DNA of 64,000 nt from Olivibacter sp036959255 (GTDB taxonomy: Bacteria; Bacteroidota; Bacteroidia; Sphingobacteriales; Sphingobacteriaceae). The position numbers and the translations under genes are program-made. Shown in pieces: positions 47,485 to 56,316 of this stretch (positions are counted from its first letter, which is position 1; each line of letters opens with the position of its first letter). A model generated the notes under the pieces. The model ran no database searches and had not been told where the DNA came from. It saw only the letters and a list, made by a program, of their open reading frames with translations. The DNA is taken from positions 744,001-808,000 of the forward strand of contig NZ_JAWMTI010000001.1 of the NCBI RefSeq assembly GCF_036959255.1. Direction: 5' to 3'.

Positions 47485-49548
47485 ATGCCTGATTATCAGC
47501 CCTTTGCTAATGACTTTATTCGTCAAATTGCGACGATCGTGGAGCAGAATCTCTCGAATGAGCAGTTTGGCGTTTCCGAACTTGCCGAAGCGCTGAATAT
47601 GAGTCGCTCAAACCTACTCCGTAAAGTGAGAAAGTTCAGCAATTTGTCAGTCAGTCAACTAATCAGGCAAGTACGTTTAGAGCATGGGATGAATCTGCTT
47701 CGGTCCTCTTCCTTAAACGTTTCTGAAGTAGCCGATCGTGTGGGATTTAGCAGCACATCCTATTTTATCAAGTGCTTCCGCGAATATTACGGCTTCCCTC
47801 CGGGTGCGGCTAATAGCCAAAAAGAAGCCCCGGAAAATATGCCTCCTCCTGCTATTTCCAAAAACCCTAATCGCCGCTTCATTTTTATTTCGCTATCTGC
47901 TGCGCTCATCGTTGTGTTCGCCATTGCTTTATTCAAATATGGAATAAACGCTTCATCTACTAAGAACTCCCTTGAAAAATCGATTGCCGTACTACCTTTC
48001 ATAAATGACAGTAATGATTCGACCAATGTCTATTTAATCAATGGTTTGATGGAATCTACCCTCAATAATCTTCAAAAAATAAAAGATTTGAAAGTAACGA
48101 GTAGGACTTCATCCGAGAAGTACAGAAATATATTCAAGTCCATCCCCGAGATGGCCAAAGAACTCAACGTGAATTATTTCGTGGAGGGGAGCGGTCAAAA
48201 GATCGGTAAGCAAATTTTATTGAATGTGCAGTTGGTTGAAGCTCCAAACGACCGCCATTTATGGTCTCGACAATACCGCCGAGAGGTTACAGATATTTTT
48301 CAATTGCAACAGGAGATTGCGAAAGACATTGCCAAAGAAGTTCAAGCGACCATTACTCGTGAAGAACGATCGAGGATTGAAAAAAATCCGACCGAGAATT
48401 TAGTGGCATATGACCTTTTTTTGAAAGGCAGTGATTTATTACATAGAGGTGGCCATGCCAATTTGGAGCAAGGTATCCGCTATTTTAAAAAGGCGATTAA
48501 AGAAGATCCGCAGTTTGCCCTTGCTTATGCCGTTTCTGCCATCGCCTACTACTATCTGGATCTTTTTCAAGAAAGAAAAATTTACACCGCTGAAATGGGT
48601 TTTTATGCAGACAAGGCACTTTTATGCGATCCTCTTTTACCAGAGAGCCTGATTGCCAAAGCTTTATTTTATGCACATCAAAAAGATTATAAGGCAGCCG
48701 TTCCCTATCTTGAAAAAGCCTTGGAATACAATCCTAATTCCATTTTGGCCATCCACTTTTTATCAGATTTTTATAATTATTCTATTCCCAATACCGCTAA
48801 GTACCTCGAGTATGCGCTGCTAGGGGTTAAGTTGAATGCGGGATTACAAGATTCTACTACCACAAGCCTTAACTATTTACACCTCGGCAATGCGCTGATA
48901 CAAACCGGATTTGTCGAAGAATCGCTTCATTACATTGACAAGTCAATCGCTTACAATCCCGAAAATTCCTATGCCACCTGGGTAAAGGCAGCCATCCTTT
49001 TTGCGAAAGACGGTAATACCGAACAAACAAAGCAATTGTTACTGAAAGAATTCGACAGAGATAGCACACAGCTCCATATTTTACAGGAAATAGGGAACGT
49101 TTACAATTATGCAGGCGATTATCAAGCCGCTTATCGATACTACCAGCAGTTTATCAAACTGCGTGACGCTCAACAATTGGACATTTTTAAAAATGTTGAC
49201 CTTAGCATCGGAATCGTTCTAGCTAAATTGGGATTTAAAGAGGAATCGAATAAATTCATAACCAGTTTTAAAAAGTTTGCAGACAATGACCAATCTATTT
49301 ATAAGCATGTACACCAGGCGATGTACTATGCTTACCTGAAAGATAACAAGAAAACCTTAGATCACTTAAAGCTATTTACCAAGGTAGATAATTATCAATA
49401 CTGGATACTTTTACTTGAAAGAGATCCATTAGTTAAACCGCTTAAAAACTTACCTGAATTTAAAACGGTAATGCGTGCCATCAAAACTAAATTCTGGGAT
49501 AGGCACAAGGAAATAAAGGTATCGCTGGAAGAAAAAGGATTGCTATAG
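47485..49548 (+). CDS. Membrane-tethered AraC-type regulator with TolB-like and TPR domains
   Basis: 687-residue one-component regulator. Residues about 1-110 are an AraC/XylS DNA-binding domain with both HTHs (VSELAEALNMSRSNLLRKV and VSEVADRVGFSSTSYFIKCF). A single membrane helix lies near 130-152 (FIFISLSAALIVVFAIAL). After it comes a TolB-like (CadC-type) domain, about 164-290, with IAVLPFINDSND and VNYFVEGSGQKIGKQI, then a long array of TPR repeats to about 660. So DNA binding is cytoplasmic and the sensor half lies in the periplasm, as in CadC. The divergent ankyrin/acyltransferase genes are likely targets, with tandem repeats between. The ligand is unknown. Confidence 0.87.
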   Translation: MPDYQPFANDFIRQIATIVEQNLSNEQFGVSELAEALNMSRSNLLRKVRKFSNLSVSQLIRQVRLEHGMNLLRSSSLNVSEVADRVGFSSTSYFIKCFREYYGFPPGAANSQKEAPENMPPPAISKNPNRRFIFISLSAALIVVFAIALFKYGINASSTKNSLEKSIAVLPFINDSNDSTNVYLINGLMESTLNNLQKIKDLKVTSRTSSEKYRNIFKSIPEMAKELNVNYFVEGSGQKIGKQILLNVQLVEAPNDRHLWSRQYRREVTDIFQLQQEIAKDIAKEVQATITREERSRIEKNPTENLVAYDLFLKGSDLLHRGGHANLEQGIRYFKKAIKEDPQFALAYAVSAIAYYYLDLFQERKIYTAEMGFYADKALLCDPLLPESLIAKALFYAHQKDYKAAVPYLEKALEYNPNSILAIHFLSDFYNYSIPNTAKYLEYALLGVKLNAGLQDSTTTSLNYLHLGNALIQTGFVEESLHYIDKSIAYNPENSYATWVKAAILFAKDGNTEQTKQLLLKEFDRDSTQLHILQEIGNVYNYAGDYQAAYRYYQQFIKLRDAQQLDIFKNVDLSIGIVLAKLGFKEESNKFITSFKKFADNDQSIYKHVHQAMYYAYLKDNKKTLDHLKLFTKVDNYQYWILLLERDPLVKPLKNLPEFKTVMRAIKTKFWDRHKEIKVSLEEKGLL

Positions 49549-49582
49549 TAGAGGTATAAAAGCAAGCGTGCAATACAACCCG

Positions 49583-49690
49583 ATGAAACTGCCAATTCAC
49601 CAAATCAAGAATTCCACCACTTCCTTGCTGTCACTAAACGAATTTTGGATTGAGGAAAATCTTATTTATCTGCGGGAAAGATATGATTAA
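49583..49690 (+). CDS. Possible small ORF, 35 residues
   Basis: MKLPIHQIKNSTTSLLSLNE onward to YLRERYD-stop lies in the 241-bp gap before the toxin-antitoxin pair. The composition is protein-like, but no family is recognised and no promoter is seen. It could be the remains of a larger gene. Confidence 0.2.
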   Translation: MKLPIHQIKNSTTSLLSLNEFWIEENLIYLRERYD

Positions 49691-49737
49691 CGGTTTAGCC
49701 CATCTCGTAATGAAATAAAGCATCTTGCTCGCAATGG

Positions 49738-49769
49738 ATGCGCATATTATAAATTTATGCGTATATTTG
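49738..49769 (+). promoter_or_regulatory. Promoter and candidate operator of the toxin-antitoxin operon
   Basis: ATGCGCATA (49738-49746) and TATGCGTAT (49756-49764) form an inverted repeat with one mismatch. The right arm overlaps the -7 element TATATTTG (49762-49769), 21 bp before the antitoxin start. Overlap of operator and promoter fits autorepression by the antitoxin. Confidence 0.6.
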
Positions 49770-49789
49770 TATTAAATTAAGAATAGCAC

Positions 49790-50035
49790 ATGAAAGCAAA
49801 ACTAAATTTAACTATTGATGAACAGCTATTGGCACAGGTAAAAGCATATGCCGCGCAAAAGCACAGTAGCGTTTCCGAGCTTGTAGAAAGTTATTTTAGA
49901 ACATTCATCGTGAAAAAGCCGTCTGGGAAAGGAATCGTTCAGCTTATTGAAAATTTGCCAAAACCCGAAATACAGGATCAAGCGGATTTAGCAAAAGATT
50001 ATTTTGAGGATAACGCGGATAAATATGGCTTTTAA
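49790..50035 (+). CDS. DUF6364-type ribbon-helix-helix antitoxin
   Basis: 81-residue protein with the N-terminal motif KLNLTIDEQLLAQVKAYAAQ and SVSELVESYFR, the pattern of DUF6364/RHH antitoxins in Bacteroidota, where the N-terminal strand and helices bind DNA and the C-terminal part (PEIQDQADLAKDYFEDN) wraps the toxin. It overlaps the PIN toxin gene by 11 bp, so the two are translationally coupled. The palindrome upstream overlaps the promoter. Confidence 0.83.
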   Translation: MKAKLNLTIDEQLLAQVKAYAAQKHSSVSELVESYFRTFIVKKPSGKGIVQLIENLPKPEIQDQADLAKDYFEDNADKYGF

Positions 50036-50444
50036 AGTATTATTGGATGTCAATATTCTGCTAGATTTTGCTCTCCAAAGAAAGGCTTATGAAGAAGGAA
50101 AAACCATTATAGTATGGGCAGAACAAGGGAAGATAAAAGGGTATGTAACCCCTTCTGTCGTACAAATATGTGCTTACTGGATCACCAAATCATATGGTCC
50201 CGTTAAAGCAAAAGAAATCCTCGGTTCGTTATTAAGCTTTTTAGACAGCATCGAAATTCCTCATGAACAGGTTTTGGCGGCAGTCCATTCATCAATGACT
50301 GACGTGGAAGATGCTTTATTATATTATACGGCTCTGCATCACAAACTTGATTTTGTCATTAGTCGCGATCAACATTTTCAGAAAAACAGCCTCCCTTCTC
50401 TACCCGTTCTTTCTCCTCAGGAATTTATTAGATTGAATGCATGA
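50025..50444 (+). CDS. PIN-domain toxin (VapC-like ribonuclease)
   Basis: 139-residue PIN domain. The start is taken at ATG 50025 (MAFKVLLDVNILLDF); a frame from TTG 50004 only adds residues within the antitoxin. Catalytic acidic residues are visible: Asp in LLDVNILLDF at the N-terminus, Asp/Glu in MTDVEDALLYYTA, and Asp in VISRDQHF near the C-terminus. It would cleave RNA when free of its antitoxin. It follows the RHH antitoxin with an 11-bp overlap. Target RNA unknown. Length and motifs suggest an intact toxin. Confidence 0.87.
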   Translation: MAFKVLLDVNILLDFALQRKAYEEGKTIIVWAEQGKIKGYVTPSVVQICAYWITKSYGPVKAKEILGSLLSFLDSIEIPHEQVLAAVHSSMTDVEDALLYYTALHHKLDFVISRDQHFQKNSLPSLPVLSPQEFIRLNA

Positions 50445-50659
50445 TTTTATCGGAAGAGGCTCCTTGATGCATCTTCCTGTAACACTACCTAATCTGGGAA
50501 CTATAACGAGTAAGAAATCGCACCACTTCTACTCGTTGCCTTTTCTTTTTTATCTCGGTATCCATCTCTTGGTATATAGTGAATAACTGGTTAAACGTTT
50601 AACAATATAAAAGAAAGGGCTTCTTAAAAGTTACTTGATACTTAAACAAAAAAAGCCTG

Positions 50660-50667
50660 TATCTTTG
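50660..50667 (+). promoter_or_regulatory. Probable -7 element of the acetyltransferase gene
   Basis: TATCTTTG matches TAnnTTTG and ends only 7 bp before the ATG, implying a very short leader. TTACTTGATAC lies about 20 bp upstream in the -33 position. Confidence 0.5.
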
Positions 50668-50674
50668 TCTTATT

Positions 50675-51145
50675 ATGAAACTTGATATTAGCTCCCTCAG
50701 GCAGTACATCAGACCTTTCGACGCATTTAATCCTTATGAACTGTATGCGCTCCTGCGATTGAGAAGCGAGGTCTTTGTTGTTGAACAACATTGCGCTTAT
50801 TTAGATGCTGATAATAAGGATCAACTTTGCCATCATCTATTAATCTACCAAGACGAAACCTTAGCGGCCTATGCCCGTTTGGTTCCTCCTGATATATCTT
50901 ATCCCGAAATGTCTATTGGACGTATCGTTACCAGCAAAGCGGCAAGGGGTATAGGCTTGGGTAAAGAGCTAATGAAACGTTCTATCCAAGCTTGTTACGA
51001 TCTCTTTGGGGAGGCTTCCATTCGTATCGGTGCACAAGTATATGCAATACCTTTCTATGAATCCCTAGGCTTTGTAGTAGATGGTGAAGTGTATGACGAA
51101 GACGGGATCGATCATGTGGAGATGATAAAAAAAGTGGAAGCTTAG
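50675..51145 (+). CDS. GNAT acetyltransferase, ElaA-like
   Basis: 156-residue N-acetyltransferase of the ElaA group. The start MKLDISSLRQYIRPFDAF is followed by YALLRLRSEVFVVEQHCAYLD, the ElaA signature (R-x-x-V-F-V-V-E-Q). The acetyl-CoA loop is IVTSKAARGIGLGKELM (R/Q-x-x-G-x-G/A). GAQVYAIPFYESLGFVVDGEVYDEDGIDH is the conserved C-terminus. It acetylates an unknown small molecule or protein N-terminus. It lies alone, just upstream of the permease 6 regulatory region. Confidence 0.92.
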   Translation: MKLDISSLRQYIRPFDAFNPYELYALLRLRSEVFVVEQHCAYLDADNKDQLCHHLLIYQDETLAAYARLVPPDISYPEMSIGRIVTSKAARGIGLGKELMKRSIQACYDLFGEASIRIGAQVYAIPFYESLGFVVDGEVYDEDGIDHVEMIKKVEA

Positions 51146-51169
51146 TCCCATTTACACCACCTAAACAAC

Positions 51170-51207
51170 TGTACGGTATCGCACACTCTGCTGTACGATA
51201 TCGAACA
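51170..51207 (+). promoter_or_regulatory. Tandem palindromic activator sites upstream of permeases 6-8
   Basis: TGTACGGTATCGCACA (51170-51185) and TGTACGATATCGAACA (51192-51207) start 22 bp apart and fit the TGTnCG-N4-CGnACA pattern with one arm mismatch each. They lie about 65 bp upstream of the -24-like box. Confidence 0.68.
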
Positions 51208-51268
51208 GCTACTCTATTTACCGAGCAATAAACCACTAAACATCAATACTTTACACACAAATTTTGAT

Positions 51269-51284
51269 TTGGCAAAGTTTTTAA
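51269..51284 (+). promoter_or_regulatory. Sigma-54-like promoter of permeases 6-8, weak -12 box
   Basis: TTGGCAAAGTTTTTAAG has a perfect TTGGCA -24 box (GG at 51271-51272), but the position of the -12 GC reads AA (51283-51284). The position relative to the palindromes is the same as in the other blocks. Weaker than the other three. Confidence 0.45.
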
Positions 51285-51327
51285 GCAATTCAATGAATGG
51301 CCGATACATCGCTGAAAAATTAACAAT

Positions 51328-53706
51328 ATGTTTAAAAATTATATCAAAATTGCTTGGAGAAACTTACGAAAACACAAATTCAACACAGCGATCAATATAC
51401 TTGGCCTAGCCTCTGGCTTGTCTTTTACATTGCTTATAGGTGCATTTGTATGGCAGGAACTTCATGTCAATCAAAATATCAAACATATTGATCAGCACTA
51501 TCTCTTAAAAAGCAATCTCAATGAATATTCCGCCATCGGTATGCTTCCCAAAGCACTTAAAGAGAATTATCCGCATTTAGTAAAGAACTACTTTCGCTTT
51601 GATGGTATAACAGCCATCCTTTCTTATCAGGATCAGCATATACAAAGTAATGCGATCGTAGCCGATTCAAGCTTATTCGAGATGTTCGGTTTCAAGTTGC
51701 TTACCGGCGATGTAAATGCTGCACTTAAAACACCCGATCAGGTCATATTATCTGCCCCTTTTGCGAAGCGTCTGTTTGGGAATGAGGAGGCGCTGGGCAA
51801 ACAACTTACGGTGCGAAACTTTAACAATGAGGAACAGCTTTTCACTGTTGGCGGTGTGCTGGAAAACTTAGAAGAAAATGCCGTTTTAAACTTGACAGGC
51901 GAAACAGATTTAATACTCCCAATACAATCCACCAGCTTTTTTGGCCGACCTATTGACGATTGGCAAAGCCTTTATATCGCCTCTTATTTAGAGCTACAAC
52001 CAACTATTTCTTCCAGCTCTTTAGAGGAGCCGATACAAAATCTTGTCCAAGCACATGCTCCTGAGGCTATCGCAAAAGACTATAAAGTCTCGCTGGCGCC
52101 TTTAAAAACATACCACCTGGAAAAAGGTGAGGGATCGATTAAACATTTGCTATACACGATCTCGATCGTTGCTTTTGCTATTTTGCTCTTGGCCGTCATT
52201 AATTTTGTTAATATCAGCATCAATACATCTGCCGGTCGATTAAAAGAAATTGGTATCAGAAAAGTGGTTGGAGGTACCAAGAAACAATTACAGACTCAAT
52301 TTATTGCAGAAGCCTTATTAGCCGTGCTTATATCCATGCTGCTATCAATAGGCCTTTATCCGTTCTTGTCGAAGGTTATATCCACTGTATTGGGAAAACC
52401 CATCCCGTCACTGTTCAATTTACCCACTTCGTTCTGGATACTGGCGATGCTCGGCTGCTTAATAATAGGATTACTTGCGGGAGCCTATCCAGCGCTTCGT
52501 TTATCGACACTACCTACCGTCCTGTCGGCTCGCGGTAAGCTGGCGCAAAGCAACGATGGGTTCTTTCTTCTTAGGGGATTAATCAGTATTCAATTTGCGG
52601 TTGCGCTGATTGCACTAACATCATCGGCTATTATTGCCCAGCAAGTTAGTTTGTTCTTTAGCAAAAACCTGGGTTACGATAAGGATTATTTACTAAGCGT
52701 GCAGGTGCCCCGTGATTGGACTGCCGAAGGTTTACAACATACCGAGGTATTAAGACAAGAACTTGCTAAGCTACCCGAGATTGAAACTATTTCCATCTCT
52801 TATGACATCCCCGGGGCGATGTCTTCCGGCAATATGGATATTCTGAAAAGCACGACGGACAACGATCCTATCCATACCAATTTAGTTTTTTCCGATCGGC
52901 ATTTTGCTGATACCTATAAAATACCGCTACTTGCGGGCAATTTTTATAGCCCTAACGAAGCGTCCGAACCTAGGGATCGCGTGGTAATCAATGAAGCCTT
53001 GTCAAAAGCGCTTGGCTATACCAATCCTGCCGATGCCGTTAATCAAATTGTTTATTTTGCGGATGCCAGTTCCGCCATCATCTCGGGTGTAACAAAAAAT
53101 TTTTATGGAAACTCGATGCATTTTCCCATTGGGCCGATGCTATGGTTTAACATAAAAAACAGTAATGTTTACCGCTATTTCAGTATTCGCTTAAAACCGG
53201 GAAATGTCGGCGCCTCATTAAATCATTTAACCGCTGCTTGGAAGAGAATAGTACCGACCGCCCCTTTCGATTACACGTTTATGGATGCGAAATTGGCACA
53301 ACAGTATAAAACCGAAATGCAATTAAGGCAGGCGGGTACCATAGCAACAATACTGGCAATGATCATTGTTCTCTTAGGTATATTAGGGCTTGTATCGCAC
53401 AATCTACAAAAAAGAGTGAAGGAAATAGGAATACGAAAGGTTTTAGGGGCCTCCGTTAAACAGATTATCTATTTATTTATACATGATGTTTATCCACTGT
53501 TCCTATTGGCTGCCTGCATAGCAATACCAACGAGCTATTGGTTGATGAAGAAATGGCTCGCAAATTTCTACGTAAGAACTGAATTGGAAGTTGACAAGTT
53601 CGCTATACCTGTGCTCGTTTTAGGAGGAATTACCTTATTAGTGATTATTGTGCAAACCATTAAAACAGCGCTGAATAAACCGGTTGATGCTTTGAGAAGT
53701 GAATAA
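51328..53706 (+). CDS. FtsX/MacB-like ABC transporter permease (permease 6)
   Basis: 792-residue permease, the shortest complete paralogue, first of three in its block. Starts MFKNYIKIAWRNLRKHKFN. First FtsX module: INFVNISINTSAGRLKEIG then IRKVVGG; the usual NLSTA reads NISIN. Second module: RVKEIGIRKVLGASVKQ. The tail is KPVDALRSE, with Lys in place of the usual Asn. The second FtsX module is also more divergent (IVLLGILGLVSHNLQK). These differences make it the most divergent paralogue after permease 7. It heads a block of three with palindromes and a -24-like box upstream. Confidence 0.93.
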   Translation: MFKNYIKIAWRNLRKHKFNTAINILGLASGLSFTLLIGAFVWQELHVNQNIKHIDQHYLLKSNLNEYSAIGMLPKALKENYPHLVKNYFRFDGITAILSYQDQHIQSNAIVADSSLFEMFGFKLLTGDVNAALKTPDQVILSAPFAKRLFGNEEALGKQLTVRNFNNEEQLFTVGGVLENLEENAVLNLTGETDLILPIQSTSFFGRPIDDWQSLYIASYLELQPTISSSSLEEPIQNLVQAHAPEAIAKDYKVSLAPLKTYHLEKGEGSIKHLLYTISIVAFAILLLAVINFVNISINTSAGRLKEIGIRKVVGGTKKQLQTQFIAEALLAVLISMLLSIGLYPFLSKVISTVLGKPIPSLFNLPTSFWILAMLGCLIIGLLAGAYPALRLSTLPTVLSARGKLAQSNDGFFLLRGLISIQFAVALIALTSSAIIAQQVSLFFSKNLGYDKDYLLSVQVPRDWTAEGLQHTEVLRQELAKLPEIETISISYDIPGAMSSGNMDILKSTTDNDPIHTNLVFSDRHFADTYKIPLLAGNFYSPNEASEPRDRVVINEALSKALGYTNPADAVNQIVYFADASSAIISGVTKNFYGNSMHFPIGPMLWFNIKNSNVYRYFSIRLKPGNVGASLNHLTAAWKRIVPTAPFDYTFMDAKLAQQYKTEMQLRQAGTIATILAMIIVLLGILGLVSHNLQKRVKEIGIRKVLGASVKQIIYLFIHDVYPLFLLAACIAIPTSYWLMKKWLANFYVRTELEVDKFAIPVLVLGGITLLVIIVQTIKTALNKPVDALRSE

Positions 53707-53811
53707 ATCTAGTTATTGGTTCTTGGTTGCTAGTTATTCGTAGACCTGCCGATCAAGATGCTGAAATCTTGCAATGAGCGCCGGATCAAACAACGATTAA
53801 CGAACAACGAA
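53707..53811. repeat. Intergenic repeat between permeases 6 and 7
   Basis: AGTTATTGGTTCTTGGTTGC and, before the next gene, ACAACGATTAACGAACAACGA form a partial stem of the same family. A longer frame through this spacer from 53758 is not credible as protein, since it reads across the repeat. Confidence 0.5.
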
Positions 53812-56235
53812 ATGATAAGGAACTACTTAAAAATTGCCTGGCGTAATATGCTAAAGCATAAGACGCATACCCTTATTAATATATCAGGAATGGCCATTGC
53901 CTTTATCTGTAGTATGCTATTATTGGCCGCCGTTTATCACGAATTTTCTTTCGATAATTTTCATCGGTATAAAGACCGGGTATTTAAGCTTTATGAATTT
54001 CATAATTTAGTAAAGGGAACGGAGCTTGGTGCTACTATGGGTTATCCAGTAGCTACGTACCTGAAGAAGGAGAATATTGGGATCGATAAAGTAACTCGAA
54101 TTAAAAACAGTGGTAGAGAAATTCGTACCGATGCTAAATCACTCGAGCAGGGAATAAATCTAGTTGACCCGGACTTTTTTGATGTCTTTTCCTTCCAGAT
54201 TATACAAGGTCAAACTCGCTCACCGTTGGATAACATAGATGCCATTGTACTGAATCAAACGACCGCAACCAGTTTATTTGGAGAACAAGACCCCATAGGA
54301 AAGCCGGTCGAGATTAAAATAGGTGGAGATTGGAAGCGTCTTATCGTATCCGCTGTAATGGAAGATGCTCCGCAAAATTCAACCTTTAAGCTCCCCATCT
54401 TGGCACGTACAGAACTAGACCCCAGCTGGGCCAGAACCAAGGAAGAATGGTATGAGCAGCATCACAATGTATATGTGCGCCTCGCGCCACATGTAAGTCA
54501 AGCACAGGTGGAAAAGCAATTGCGTTTGTTCGTGCAAAAATATTTGCATCCAGATGGAGCTTCTTTAAAAAGAGATGGATTTAAAGCTGATGACAATGGT
54601 GATTATTTAGGCATGCGTCTGTTATCTTTAAATGATCTTCACTTTAATACTGAAATAGGTTCGGGTGATACTGTCAGCAAAACCTATCTTTATATTCTCC
54701 TCTTAGTGAGTATCGTTATCTTATTTATCGCTTGCTTCAATTTCATCAACATTCAAATTAGCCTGTCATTCACACGGAGTAAGGAATTAGGCGTGAGAAA
54801 GTGTTTAGGAGCCGCCGCCCGGCAGGTATGGGGACAATTGTTTTGGGAGAACTTTATACAGATCGGCTTCTCATTATTTATAGCTTTGTTAGGTGTCGCT
54901 GCGCTTATTAAAATACTGACACTTTATAACTTCTTTAAACTCGATCATGCCGTTCTTTACAATCCGCAAATGGCAATAAGTGTATGTGCCATATGGATAC
55001 TCATTTCCTTTTTATCATCCGGGTATCCCTTTTTCATCTTGAACAAGCTTAAAACTACAGATATCTTTAAAGGCAAATTCAGCATTATTAAATCAGGAAT
55101 CGGCAGGAACATTCTCATTACTCTCCAGTTTATCACCGCTATTGTACTGATCTGTGCAACGGCTATATGTTATTTACAGTTTCAGCATCTTCGCACGGCT
55201 AGTCTTGGTTACAATACCTCTTCCATTGTTAGCATACCCGTTAAAGACGTTACACACGGTCGGGATATCAGTGCCAAATTACGTACGCGTCTCGCTTCTA
55301 ACCCGTCAGTATTAAGTGTAACGGGTGCAGACGTTAATTTGGGTGTTGGCAAAGATGGAAGTACTTCTAAATCGCAGGTCGGCTTCAGCCATGAAGGAAA
55401 GAATATAAAAACGACCTACATTTCAGCTGATTACGATTTTTTGAAAACACTATCTATTAAACCATTGGAAGGGAGGGATTTTTCTATTGCTTTTTCAGCA
55501 GACACATCGGAAGCCGTTATCATCACGGAAAGTATGGCCAAGCAACTCGGTAGTGGACAATTACTGGGGCGCAATATTAATACCGATTCGGCCGGCCGCA
55601 ATGGTTGGCATATCATAGGCATCATTCCAGATTTTCACTTATATTCTATGCACAACTCAACGGAGCCACTCACGATCGCTATTGAAGGCAACGCTTCGCT
55701 AGATTATATTTTCGTAAAAGTCAATACACAAAACCCGGTTGCTACCATGGATATGCTCAGGAAAACTTATGCCAGCTTGGAACCGGATGCTGAATTTAAG
55801 GGAAGTTATATTGATGAAAATATCGACCGTTGGTATAAAAAAGAGAAACGCTTAGCTACGCTTTTTTCAGTCTCGGCGGGAATTGCCATTTTACTTTCAT
55901 GCATGGGCTTATTTGGTCTAGCACTCATTATTATTCATCAAAAAGTAAAAGAAATCGGTATACGGAAAGTATTGGGTGCATCGGTAGCCAATATCACGGG
56001 TAAAGTCATCCGCGAATTCGTGAAACCCGTTATCATTGCTTTTATAATTGCAGCCCCCATCGCTTGGTGGATTATGAATCTGTGGTTAGACGATTTCGTT
56101 TATCGTATGGATATGCCCGTTTGGGTTTTTCCTTTGGGGGGAATTGCCGCATTGCTAATAGCAATTTTGACAGTAGGTGTTCAGTCATTGCGAGCAGCAA
56201 AAGCAAATCCGGTAGATTCCTTGAGAAGTGAGTAA
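53812..56235 (+). CDS. FtsX/MacB-like ABC transporter permease (permease 7)
   Basis: 807-residue permease. The start is placed at ATG 53812 (MIRNYLKIAWRNMLKH), matching all paralogues; an upstream ATG at 53758 would add 18 unrelated residues from repeat DNA. First FtsX module: FNFINIQISLSFTRSKELG then VRKCLGA, the most divergent coupling segment in the set. Second: KVKEIGIRKVLGASVAN. Ends NPVDSLRSE. It is the second gene of the three-gene block, with an 81-bp hairpin spacer before permease 8. Confidence 0.92.
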   Translation: MIRNYLKIAWRNMLKHKTHTLINISGMAIAFICSMLLLAAVYHEFSFDNFHRYKDRVFKLYEFHNLVKGTELGATMGYPVATYLKKENIGIDKVTRIKNSGREIRTDAKSLEQGINLVDPDFFDVFSFQIIQGQTRSPLDNIDAIVLNQTTATSLFGEQDPIGKPVEIKIGGDWKRLIVSAVMEDAPQNSTFKLPILARTELDPSWARTKEEWYEQHHNVYVRLAPHVSQAQVEKQLRLFVQKYLHPDGASLKRDGFKADDNGDYLGMRLLSLNDLHFNTEIGSGDTVSKTYLYILLLVSIVILFIACFNFINIQISLSFTRSKELGVRKCLGAAARQVWGQLFWENFIQIGFSLFIALLGVAALIKILTLYNFFKLDHAVLYNPQMAISVCAIWILISFLSSGYPFFILNKLKTTDIFKGKFSIIKSGIGRNILITLQFITAIVLICATAICYLQFQHLRTASLGYNTSSIVSIPVKDVTHGRDISAKLRTRLASNPSVLSVTGADVNLGVGKDGSTSKSQVGFSHEGKNIKTTYISADYDFLKTLSIKPLEGRDFSIAFSADTSEAVIITESMAKQLGSGQLLGRNINTDSAGRNGWHIIGIIPDFHLYSMHNSTEPLTIAIEGNASLDYIFVKVNTQNPVATMDMLRKTYASLEPDAEFKGSYIDENIDRWYKKEKRLATLFSVSAGIAILLSCMGLFGLALIIIHQKVKEIGIRKVLGASVANITGKVIREFVKPVIIAFIIAAPIAWWIMNLWLDDFVYRMDMPVWVFPLGGIAALLIAILTVGVQSLRAAKANPVDSLRSE

Positions 56236-56310
56236 TCTTAGTTGTGAGTTACCAGTTGCTAGTTATGAGCTTGATCAACTCGCAACGCATAACTCACAAC
56301 GCATAACGAT
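56236..56310. repeat. Long intergenic hairpin repeat between permeases 7 and 8
   Basis: GTTGTGAGTTA (56241-56251) pairs exactly with TAACTCACAAC (56290-56300). After a 3-nt internal loop, GTTGC (56255-56259) pairs with GCAAC (56282-56286), then AGTT with AACT, giving 20 paired positions and a 12-nt loop. Its sequence differs from the other copies while the pairing is kept. Confidence 0.72.
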
Positions 56311-56316
56311 AAGAAG

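Noticed and set aside
53758..53811. N-terminal extension of permease 7 from an upstream ATG
   Set aside because: The extra 18 residues are encoded by intergenic repeat DNA and no paralogue has them; ATG 53812 gives the family start.
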